Part shown: one piece after another, positions 23,130 through 33,764 of the stretch
Layout: every line of letters starts with the position of its first letter
Position numbering within the stretch: position 1 is the stretch's first letter
Assembly: GCA_013400975.1 (NCBI GenBank)
Contig: WBMZ01008927.1
Location: forward strand, 1-64,000
Reading direction: 5' to 3'
DNA: 64,000 nucleotides
Source of the DNA: Atrichornis clamosus
Taxonomy: Eukaryota > Chordata > Aves > Passeriformes > Menuridae
Position numbers and translations under genes: made by a program
Notes under the pieces: generated by a model
What the model was told of the DNA's origin: nothing
Seen by the model: only the letters and a program-made list of their open reading frames with translations
Databases searched by the model: none

Positions 23130-23611
23130 ACACGCACACACACGATCCAAGCAACCAGCGGAGACAAAGAGGCTGGAGGGGTTCTTCGTTTAGCGTTCCG
23201 AGGTTTAATGGGGATCCACACCCCAAGCATTCCAGAGACAAATAGCCAGTGGATAGCTTGTGCAGAAGACTTTATATGGGGGTAGAAAGGGGCACAGAGA
23301 GCATCAGGGTCCAATGGGGTGAGGGGCCAGGGGAGGAGATAAGGTGGGGTGACAGGGTTACAACCAATAGGGGAAGGAGAGGGGAGGAGAAAGGGAGCCG
23401 GAGCCATGGGGAACTGAACAAGGGAGAACTTTCCAGAACTGGGGTAAGGGCTTACAAATGATTGGCAGAGGGATTAACATAATGGGGTGTACACCTACCA
23501 GGAGATAAACCATTACATTAACTTAGGGGGTGAACCATAAGGCAAAATCATAGCATACACCAAAGTGGGAGAAAACCTTAAAACACTGGCAGTTTCAACC
23601 ACCGCAACACA
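23130..23611 (-). mobile_element. Solo LTR of an endogenous retrovirus (not the ERVL-like family), lower boundary uncertain
   Basis: Read on the minus strand this begins TGTGTTGCGGTGGTTG at 23611. It has a U3-like region, a TATA-like CATATAAAG (around 23271-23278) about 65 bases upstream of an ATTAAA poly(A) signal (23204-23209), then a U5-like stretch with TTTGTCTCCGCTGG. This order is that of a retroviral LTR. No gag, pol or env remnant and no clear primer-binding site adjoin it, so it appears to be a solo LTR. The U5 end may extend into the tandem repeats at 22965-23126. No target-site duplication was found. Open frames on this strand are simply translations of the LTR. Confidence 0.65.
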
Positions 23612-26600
23612 TCGTTGAGCCTATCAGAATTCCAGCTTTCCCCAAGATTTGTGTCTTCCACTGCAGTGCACTCCTGTTGCTTGATATGTATATGCATTGC
23701 CTAAGCAGAAATGAAGGTTGACAAATGGGTAGCAATAGGTCTGTCTGCTGGTGAGATGAAGGACCAGCACTTAGGCACTGAAGCTAAGTGGATGCAGAGA
23801 GAAAAAAAATAGAAAAGCTACCTGCTGTTCTGAGCATGGATGCTGCAATGCTCATGGTGGGCAGCAGACCTTGCTTGAAGTTTTTTGTAGCAGGTTGTTC
23901 AGGAATTAGGAAGGATTTTTTACTGCAGTTTTGGCTCTACTGAGCCAGGCTGAAACACATCGTGTGCTACTCTGCCCTCAGACCACTTACTGCTTGGCAA
24001 ACCTTCCTCTAAAAGAAAAAATTAAAAGGAGACATCGGAATCAAAAATGTATGTGGAAGACAGAGACATAAAAGAATACATATGTACATATATGTACACG
24101 TCTCTGTGTGTGTGTATATGTATATATATGTATATGGTTAAACAATGGAAGAACAATCTCAGTTCATGAAGGTCAGACCCAGAACTTACAAAAGGTGCTG
24201 GAGGCAGTGAAAGAGCTGACATGTGGATGGACAGGAGCCATATCGGGCACTGGAAGTTGCCAGCTCCTCCGTGATTTTTCTCAAGGTTTTATAATATGAA
24301 ACACTGTGTGCCAGGAAAAGTGCATAGCAGCCCACTGTTGGGTACCACGTCTTCCCTCTCATCCTTGTCTACCTCATTTGCAGTATGAGCACCCCTTCTC
24401 AGTACCTCTACTCAGCTGGAAGTTATCTGTGATGTGGAACTGATTTGGGCAAGGACAGAGAGGCCAAACTGCAGGTGAAGAGCAGAGCTGCACAGCATTA
24501 CTCCTTATTCAAATGGAAGCCCAGAACAATCAGGTCCTTAATGTGTTACAATTCATTTGACTATTCACATTTTTGACTTTCGGTAAATAATGTGCTAAAT
24601 GGATAAAAGAATATACCATTTTTCCTTCTTTTCCCTGAGTTACTGATAACAAGACAAGTTCCTTCCCTTACAGTTTGTGCATATAAATGTGATTAATGTT
24701 AAAAAAAAAAAAGTACCAAAATCTCTTTATCTTTCTCTCTTTTTTTTTTAAAGCATTGCCCTTTTCAAAACAAGGGGAAATTCAGTATAGTTTCAGTGCC
24801 ACAGTGATCAAACAGTGTCACATCACTATGGCAATTGCTGCCCAGGCCAGGAATACAGATCAGCTTTAATTGTGCAACGCCTTATTGCTGGTGCATGTCA
24901 ATCAGAACCTATGAATTGAGAAAAATTTGCTCTGTTCATTCTGTTAAATGATGTATCCAATTAAACCTGTTAGAATTCATGATCTTCAGTCAAGGTTAAA
25001 TGAAAGTAGTTACTCCTGTCAGCTAGGTGATTAAATGCTGCCTACATCAGGCACATTTATGTGCAAAATTAAAATTTTGGTATAAAGCATGAATCTTTAT
25101 GCATGCCAGTTAATTATCTTGCGGTTCCTCCATTTATTAAATGCCCACTGCATTTCTTCTTAATCATCAGCTTCCTTTCAAAACTTATTTCATATACTAC
25201 ATTATACCAAATTTCAATGTTTAAAATGAAATGCTTTCTCAATGCAAACTTCCTCTTTTCAAGGGTTTGGCTGTTGCTATGTTACTAAAGATGGTCATTA
25301 ACAGTTTTTTGAGTCATTATGCAGAAGATCTATTTGTGGTTTTTTGCTCGATTCTGAGAGAGCGTTGTAGGAATCCCTCGAGCTGCTGCTGTCAGGCACT
25401 TCCTCCTCCCCAGAACTATTTGAGTTCTGCTGTGCATCAGCCAACTTCAGCACAGGACCCGGCAGCAGTGACACTCCCACAGCAGCTTGCCCAGCCAAGG
25501 CAGGGTCGCAGGGCAGCGCAGCAGCAGGGGCTGTGCCCCGCAGCCGTCCGGGCTCCTGCTGTCTGCAGCACTGGGGCCAGCAGGTCCAGGCTGCACCCGC
25601 AGGTACCAGAAACACCAGAGCCTCCAGGCGGGGCACCACTGGTGCCCTGTATCGAGGGCTCAGACAGTTGGCCCCTTCCTCCCGTCAGCCTTCAGAGCTG
25701 TCTCAGAATTCCCTTTGGCTTGGAAATCTGATGCATCCTGTTTGCCCCAGGCAGCTCCCATATTGCAATATCATATTTTAATTAGAAGAAAAATTATGTG
25801 TTGCATGCTTGAATTAAATTAAATTGCATATTTATATTTATAAGACACAGTATTGGCAGGATTTAAATGCTATATGAATTGAAGAACCAGAATACAGGTG
25901 TATTATAGTGATTTGTAGCTGAAACATTTGCTAGAAATACACACAAAGTAGAGCAGTACCAAATGCTAATTTAATACCCTAAGACAACACTCTGTGCTCT
26001 TGCAAGCACAATTTCCCATATTCCATGTGAGCATTTATCCCCTTTCATTATGAAAAGGTATTAAGAACCTTTGTTACAAACAAGCAACATAAAAAATATG
26101 TCATACCACTTCACAACTACTAATGAATAATATCATTTAAAATAGACTGGGAAATAAACTAGTATAACACATTCTACTCTACTAGTACTATAAATATTCA
26201 CAAGGTTGTTATTAAAGATAAATGCACACAGTAATTTTCTGCTTGTAGGTTTTACAGGTATAATTTTGAATCATACAATATTTTTTAAAACACATCACAA
26301 AGATGGAAACCAACAGAAAGACTGACTGGCAGTGATTCCTTGTGATCAATAGCTGATGTCTCCATCTATCTTTGAGGACCCACATAAATTATATCGTGGC
26401 AGTGTGAACCTTCAAGAGGAGTGATGTGATTAACTTGTTCAGGGTCACAACGGGGAGCGTCTGATCATAAGGATTTTACACCGGTGGCATTGCCGTTCTG
26501 CAGCCTCATTTGCTGGGATACATCCCTCAGGTGCCAGCGGCTGCCCCAAGGTCCTGCCACGGGGAAGGAGGGCTGTGGACAGGTCACCCTCAACTTCACA

Positions 26601-29600
26601 TTCCTGAGGGGCAGCTGATTTTCTCTTCACTGTGATCCAAAGCTGAGGATTTTGTTTCACAGCAGGTGGAGGTACGAATGTCGCACACGGATCCGTGCCC
26701 AGCCTGCGGCCTCCCTGGGAAACCCTGGTGCAGTTGCAGCAGTGGCTGCTCCAGCCTGCCCTTCCCAGACCACAACAGCCTCCACTCCAGGCCTCGGAAA
26801 ACAGACAAAAAGATCCCTCCTCTGCTGCTGCCCTATAGCTACAAATAATGGGCTTCTCTTTCCTGGCAGCTGCAGAGAAAGCCATAGATATTTTTTCCTG
26901 TTGTGTTCAGCAAATATAAGCTGTAAGTTAAAGCCAATATCTTCAGATACCTCAACAAAAGAGGGAAAAAGGGAATCCACACTTAAAGGGAATAATTCCT
27001 CGGGGGCTCTGACAGGAGATGGCGATGCGCCAGGGAAGGTAGTTGGAGAATAAGCCTCTTTGCAGGATTCTGGGGTGTCTAATGCTGAACTGCTTCAACT
27101 CACTTGAACCATCTAGAACTCATATTTAATTCTTATTCTTCTTTCTCTTACTTTCACTCCAGTCCTCCAAAACCAGATATCATAAGCTGTGAACCCCAGG
27201 CCCAATGTGCCTTAATGTTACCCCAAGAAACAATACTAGCAGGACAATTTATTTCTGCTCAAAACAATTTCCGCATCCTAAAATTGTGATTGTTAGGTTA
27301 GCATCCCATTGAGATGAGAAAAGGAAAGAGCTGCACTTTCAGGTTGTGCCTAAAATTTTAAGGAAGGCAAGCTGCACTGATTTATCCTTGGCATACTGTT
27401 TTATACCCATAAGAACAAAAAACTTCTTTTTAGTGGCAGATTAAATTGTGCAGAAACTGACTGACACTGAGAAGGCAAACACTGCAGTCTGCTTAAACAG
27501 GCTGAGTCCCACATCAAAGGCTGCTTGGCCACAAAAATGTTAGTGTGTACACACACACTCTTGGTTTATTTGATTTCATAAGCAACTTTATATTTAATAC
27601 ACATATAAAGATATATAAACAATAAAATTGGCGTGGAATTATATATTTTTAGTAGATAGATTTGCAAAGAATTTGCGTTTTAGATTATAGTCATTTTCAG
27701 GAAACTTAGAAAGTAATTTTGTGTATTTTACCCATTAATTCTTTCTTTTTTGTTGTTTTGCATTGTGCTACTGAAACAAAACTAAAAACTATGGAATGGA
27801 AGGATTTTTTTTTTACTGAATATTATAAATGAATAGAGCAAGGGGTGTTAATGTTTGTCATTTTCCTTATCTGTACACATGAATATGTTATATGCTCATT
27901 TCCATTGCAAATGGAACAACAGAATGATCATTGCAAACTGAAATATACTGTACATTTCATTTCTTCTTTTCTTTGAAAATACCACAGACAAAAATAATCA
28001 ATTGCTAGTACTCTTGTTCTAAAGCTCTGCATCTCAATGAAAATTGAAGGAATTAATGGTGTCCATCCAGAATAAAGCATGCAATATGTTCTGGAGGGTC
28101 ATTATTATTCACTGCTGAAACAAAGTCAGCCTTTGGAGCCCTGAACCATGACTGGGCAATTGTGCAAGGCACTGTACAAACACGTAGTCATCCTGTTTCT
28201 TGCACACCTCTCCTCCACCTTGCTCACATTTAATGAAACAAAAAGAAGGCGGAGAGGAGATGCGACTTCTTTCCATAGCTTCATTAATGAGTAAATATCG
28301 AAGAAGGAAAAGAACTATTTGAGATACAGTACGAGAACAAACCTGAATAAATTGTCAGTGGGTATAATTAGAGTCACAATTAGGAGATTTCTATCCATCT
28401 GAGCAGTGAGGTTCTGGAGGGCTTATAGGCTTTAGCTTTCTACTGCTCTCTGTTTACTTTGTAAATACAGTAGGGTCTCCTTCCCATTTGGTCTCAGAGA
28501 TTAAAAAATACAGTGAGAAATAGTGCCTAGCCCGAAGTATTTTTTTTAATTATCATAGAAAACAGAACCAAATGAAGAAGGAGCTGTAAGAGCAGCCATC
28601 AGCAATGAGCTCAAAATTACGTTTGAAGATACAGTGAAAAAAACCACTCAGGATGGCAGGAGGACTGATACTTTTCACACAGTGATGAGGTTCTGTGGGC
28701 CAGAAAACAAAAAATATGTAGAATAAACAGGCAGGAACAAAACCATAGGTTGAATATAGGCCAGGAATGTAAACTGCACCCTACTGAATGGAGTGGAACT
28801 GGCATCCATGTTCACTTGGTCTTACTGCTAATGGGACGCCAGGTCATATCCTGAAAACCCTTACTTATGCAAGTAATCCTGCTAAAATCAATGGCAACCA
28901 GGACTGTAATGACTGCTTCCATGTCTCCACTAGGGATTGCAAGGTCAGGTCCATTTTCTGTGCAATATTGGATGAATGCTAGAAAATCAATATTTCTATT
29001 GAGACTTCTTCTTTTGGAGTAAAAATAAACCTGGACCATTTTGAGTTCAAATGTTCATTGTTCCTGGGTGTTTTTATAAATTCCTTTTGAAAGCAAAATG
29101 ATCAAATCAAAATGGAGTGAAATGCTCATCTTTTTGGTGTGTTTTACAGCTTGTTGTTATACCTAGCTTTGTAATGCCATAAAGGTTAAAGGCCACTTCG
29201 TAGTTTCTTTCTATTTATTCTTTATCTCTTAAAAAGAGACATTTTAGTTTTAGCAATTCACTCTATTTAAATGATTCAGGGTGCAGAGATGGGTGGGGGG
29301 AAAGAGAATTGCAGAGTCTATTGCTTCAGGAATTTTGTTATTTGATGGAAAATTTTTTGGTCTTTTTGCCATGGAAAATTTGAAGCAAGAAGGTTTTTCC
29401 AGTAAAAAGATTTTGGTGCAGTCATAGAATTATAACTCATTGTTACGAAGCACTGCTTTGGTAGCAAGGAAAAAACCACATTAGAGCTTATTATTATACT
29501 TCAATCACTATTGAGCACCTTCTACTATAATTTTGTTTAAAATGCCTAAACCTAGCTTGGAATTTTTATTCTTAATTTGCTACTAAACTACAATTACAAC

Positions 29601-32600
29601 TACTTGTAACTGTGTCCAAATTGAATTTTCATACTGAAATATGTTAAAATCCTGTGTTTGATACTTCATTTGTGGTGGGTCAAAACGAAATTATGGTTAA
29701 TCCAAGGCATACAAATGAACTATTTTAAGGATTTTCTAATAGCTTCATGTTTTTCTACAATCCCTTGATGACTTGAATGAAAGTTTAAGATGGAGTTTTG
29801 TTGGAGACATGATCAGCTTCAAGTCTGGCATGAATAGTGGTTACCAAGAGGTCATCTCACAGAAAAACCAGCTAATTCTTAATACATTAGAGTGTAATAT
29901 CCACCAGTTAAAAGACTAACAGATAGGAACTGGTGTGCTTTCTCTCAGAGAGAGTTCCTTGAAATTTTGAGAAAATGCATCCCAAATCCATTCTGCACCT
30001 GAAGCATTTGGATGACCCAACTCAAATATTTTTCCCAAGAAATTTCATTTACCAACAATTAATGGAAAGATCAGTTCTCTTGCAATCCAACTTAATGGGA
30101 ATTATGGATGATCAAGAAATAAAAATATTTTGATGCCCAGGTTTCAGCTAAGGTGAATGTATTGTTTCTGGGACCAACACAAAAGTATGCACTTATCCCA
30201 GTATTCCAACTCAGCTGGATTTACTGGCGTGCTGGGACTCAAATCCCAGAGTGTGTTCAGTGCTCGCTGCCTTTTACCCACCTCTGCAGGCCTTGCTTCC
30301 CACCCGCTGTGTGACATATTAGCCGTAACTTCTCCCCCTCTTGCACCACTGCACAAGGGGCTGTGGTTTGGCTCTGCACTGCTAACAACATTATTGACAA
30401 AGCAATGCTCCTAAAGTATAACAACAAGCTGTTGCAGCACTTATTTACAGAATAACAAGCTCTTTCCAGGTACACCATGCTTCTATTGGTTTTGGAGCTG
30501 TATTACTCACACAACATATTTAACTAGCACTAACAGTCTTAGAGGACAAAAACCATGTAATTGAAAATCCAGGAGAACAATTGGGAGCATTACAACCTCA
30601 CACAAGCACAGCACAAAACTACAGCAAGTAGTAACTGTGTCTTCATTGTGTGCCCTGCTTTAATTCATTATCAGATTGTTATATTATTATTACAAATAAA
30701 GTCAACCCAGAACCCAAAGTAATGGACAACACTTTACAGTCTGTTTTTTAACTAACTGTGCTGCCTAGAGAGTAAGATTAAAATTATTCCAGTTCTTGGA
30801 AAAGTATAAAAATTAGGCATCAAAACAGGTCAGATACTTACATGTATCTTTTTGATGTGCTCATATGATAGGAAAGCAGATTGATAAAGGACAGAAGAAG
30901 TGCTAAATATGCACCATGACAAACAGTGAAAAATTAAGTATTGTAACTAACATTAATTACACTCTAGTAAGATGAATAGGCTGCTCATCATTAATGAGAA
31001 TGTACACCTTTGTCTAAGTTTCACATCTACCTGTGATAAATGTGCTAACAGCGATAAAATACATCATAGTAACATTTGAATTAACAGCACACTAATAGAT
31101 TGACATACAAGTATGAATAAAGCATTTAATCATAAACATTATACCACACCCAACAGCAAATTTTCTTTTTTTGCATATATATCAAGTAAAATGGGTAAAC
31201 ATTACAATTTTATTTTAGTTTATGCTGAGATAATCTAATGGTATTACCTCATACTATCCTAATATTTGTAACCAGATTATTAGATACTTACATGGTGGCT
31301 TTTGGGAGATATTCAGGCAGTTTAATTAAACAGTAAGGGGGATTTCTGAATAGAAGGGGTGGGGCTTGATCTCAGGAAAAACTAGCCAGTGGCTCTTACC
31401 CACGTGGCAGGGATGGAATACCCAAAAAATCTTCATGATGGGTTGACTCCAATGCCTATTAAAGGATTACTTTAATTTACACTTAATGAAAATCAAAGCA
31501 AGCCTGCTAGCCTACAGTTCTTATCTGTACCTTCAGTAGCCTTTCTCTCCTGCGTTTCCAGTGCCTTTTTCCTGGCAGGGAGGCAGAGGGGTGATTGAGC
31601 CAGGCGTGCAGCAGGGATGGCCAACGCTGCCCTCTGTGCCAGCAGAGCACAGAGCCACGGGCAGCTGGGGCCTCCCCGTTTTGGAGGAGCTGGGATGCGC
31701 GGCTGCCACAGCGTGCCGTGCTTCCACAGCAGCCCTGTGGGGAAGGTTCCCCAGGTGACAATGCCAGACCGCTGCACTGTTCACCCACTGCCCTCTGAGT
31801 GGCTCCTGGGCACCCGGGTTTCTTCGGGAAGGGCCGCCCTGCAGCACGGCTGTGTTACCTCACAGCGCCGCTGAGAAAGCAGTGGAAATGCCGATGCTGC
31901 CACGGGGACTCAGCCAAGCAGACGCTCCAGTTGAGGAGCTGTACAGGGCAGCTGGAGGTGCAAATTCGGTACGCTGCTCCAGCATCTCCCTGTTCTCTCC
32001 TGGCAGAAGAGACTTTGTCCCCTGGCTGACCACTGATGGATGCTTGGAACGGAGCCAGGGCACCCGGGCAATAGCTGGCACAAGCACTCTTCTTGCTCCG
32101 GGCCAAGGCTCCAAGTACGGCTGGGAAGGGAGAGGGCTGGATTTCACTGCCTGTCTTCTCTCATGCACTGTTCCCAAAATCTCCACGTCAATGAAGAGCT
32201 TGACAGGCAGTGATGAGAAAGCAGAGGGAAGGAGAACAGGAGGAACCTTTGGGCTCAGTAGCAGCAAGCAGGGCTCTGCTACAGGTAAAACTAACAAATG
32301 GTGTAAAGACCAGCTGCAATTACAGAAAAAAACATTGTGAATTAGTTAAACATTGCTTTAGCCTAATGGTTGCCTGAAGATCATTCAAACAGTGCAAGCT
32401 CATCAGTGTATTTTTAATGCAATTAAGCAGATGGTTTAAAATACTTTAATTACTGCCAGGGCTCACCTAGGCTGCACAGTAGATGACACTGGACTTGTGT
32501 AGTGCTGATATAAAATGCTATTATAAAATACTGAGAGATGTTATACAAGCAACGTATATAATACTCAAGCCGAATGAATCCATCTGCATGGGCCACAAAG

Positions 32601-33205
32601 AGCCTCTGCAGGTCAACAAGCCTATGGACACAAGTGACAAGTCATGTTGCTGTCATTCTTGCAAACAGCACTGTGCCAAGACAGCTTGTGCTGGTTATCT
32701 GCTGGGGGAAAGCACAGCAGCATTCCAGGGGGAAGGAAGTCCCCACATGCAGAACAAGGCACACACATGTGGTCAGAACACTTCAGTCTGGCTTTTCGCT
32801 TCTATCCAAACTGACAGATCTCTCCAGGAGAACTGGAAGTCTTGAAAACTAATGTCAGGATTTCAAACTGTTTGTGCATTTTATACTATTCTACTGCCAC
32901 ACCAGCAAGCAAGCCAGCAAGATAATACACTGTGACTGCACTGGTAGCTGCCATACTCACATTGAAAGCATATATTTTCTTCTTTGTTACACTAAATGCT
33001 ACATTACCTTGTTTTCCCTTGCATTCCAGCTGGCAACTTATTGATTAGGGGAACACTTCTGAGCTTCTCCCTCCTATGTGATAATCTTTATAATTTCACA
33101 TTTCTAAATGCTAAAAGCACACTAATGCAAGTGGGAAGAGTTTCCTCTGCTATTTCACATACTTAAGGAGAAGATGTTATTGATTCATATGCTTTACTCT
33201 AAAAG
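23612..33205. other. Long intronic stretch between two dynein exons, with GC-rich blocks
   Basis: Mostly AT-rich. A TG/TA simple repeat lies at about 24075-24138. GC-rich blocks without a recognised gene occur at about 25370-25700, 26440-26830 and 31540-32300. Overlapping open frames in these blocks show no family resemblance. The short dynein segment expected between the microtubule-binding domain and stalk helix 2 (containing EPKR) was not found. Confidence 0.35.
24075..24138. repeat. Compound TG/TA microsatellite
   Basis: Alternating ATGTACATAT, TGTGTGTG and TATATATG tracts make a compound dinucleotide repeat. Confidence 0.8.
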
Positions 33206-33365
33206 TGCTTTGCAAAAGCAGTAAGTATTATTATTTTCATTTTGGCAAGAAGGAAAATGGCACACAGATTGCCCAAGGTCACTCTGCAGATAAGTGAGAG
33301 AACCAGGATTAAATTCAGATCTTTTAGGTCTCTGTGCAGAGACTCTTCTACTAAGCTCTTTTTGG
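33206..33365 (-). mobile_element. MIR-like ancient SINE fragment
   Basis: The minus strand contains the MIR core in order: an AATCCTGGTTCT region, GTGACCTTGGGCAA, and a TTTTCC...AAAATGAAAATAATAATA segment. This is the conserved MIR/CORE-SINE pattern found as fossils in all amniotes. It lies just inside the microtubule-binding exon of the dynein pseudogene, in the adjacent intron. The short open frame here is incidental. Confidence 0.8.
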
Positions 33366-33587
33366 AAGGTCAGAAGCCTCCAAATGAAGCATGGCCATGA
33401 AACACAACCCATTCTCACAGTCTAAAAATAATTTATGACATTCAAAATATTTTTTCTCTAGTATTTTTAGTATTTTCTAGTTATGGCTATAACTATGAAG
33501 TTAGTTCTTTGCAATAGCAAAAGAAGAGCAGAAAAGTAAAATTTTAAAATTTCAAGCTGAAGAAATTTACACTGGTTTAATTCTTAC

Positions 33588-33764
33588 CTCTTGTACTCTA
33601 ATGATGTTAGCAACTCAAGCGCTGTATGCAGCAGTCACTGAAATTTTCTGGCACAAATTTTGGGTTGAACTCTGGGTCATGGAGATCATATTCTTTTACA
33701 GTTTTAACAATAACTGCAGAAATGTATTCTTTATCAAAATTAATACAGTTTTGCAGAAATCCAT
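33588..33764 (-). pseudogene. DNAH11: Dynein pseudo-exon: stalk tip / microtubule-binding domain
   Basis: The minus-strand reading gives DGFLQNC, INFDKEYI, and VKEYDLHDPEFNPKF, which match the dynein segment V-DGFL-x-xL-INFDKExI ... DPEFNP that enters the microtubule-binding domain. A pyrimidine-rich tract ending GGTAG precedes it, and GTAAGAA follows as donor, so both splice sites look usable. The exon begins in phase 1, agreeing with the Asp split seen in the family. After the FNPKF block the frame shifts. In the shifted frame the conserved AAAGLCSW-VINII-RFYE block appears as AA-Y-SA, a TGA stop (33615-33617) at the tryptophan, then VANIIRVQE. The exon is therefore broken by at least one indel and one nonsense change. 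Similarity after the shift remains clear enough to exclude chance. Confidence 0.85.

Larger units (their letters stand above)
1083..33764 (-). pseudogene. DNAH11: Decayed axonemal dynein heavy chain gene (outer-arm beta type, DNAH11-like), multi-exon, introns retained
   Basis: At least nine separated segments on the minus strand translate to consecutive parts of a ciliary dynein heavy chain, in correct order from the microtubule-binding tip of the stalk through AAA5 and AAA6. Such proteins are outer-arm motors of motile cilia, about 4,500 residues long, that hydrolyse ATP to slide doublets. Several segments have in-frame stops or frameshifts (stops at 16492-16494, 8518-8520, 3140-3142, 1223-1225, and TGA 33615-33617 after a shift), so no full-length protein can be made. 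Splice-site remnants and introns survive, so it is not a retrocopy. Signature blocks ([24 protein letters not shown]) fix the family. Assignment to DNAH11 rather than DNAH9 or DNAH17 rests on remembered paralogue-specific residues (EEVNxTNK, VKGL, EKASKxGHW, TLEKLL) and is less certain than the family. Pieces linking stalk helix 2 to the binding domain, AAA5 to the buttress, and AAA6 to the C terminus were not found. Confidence 0.85.

Noticed and set aside
22904..23407. 167-codon minus-strand frame
   Set aside because: It is a translation across an LTR and tandem repeats, not a gene.
26445..26885. 146-codon minus-strand frame in a GC-rich block
   Set aside because: Overlaps several equally long frames on both strands and resembles no protein.
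31852..32340. 162-codon plus-strand frame and overlapping minus-strand frames
   Set aside because: Frames open in several phases at once point to composition, and no domain is visible.
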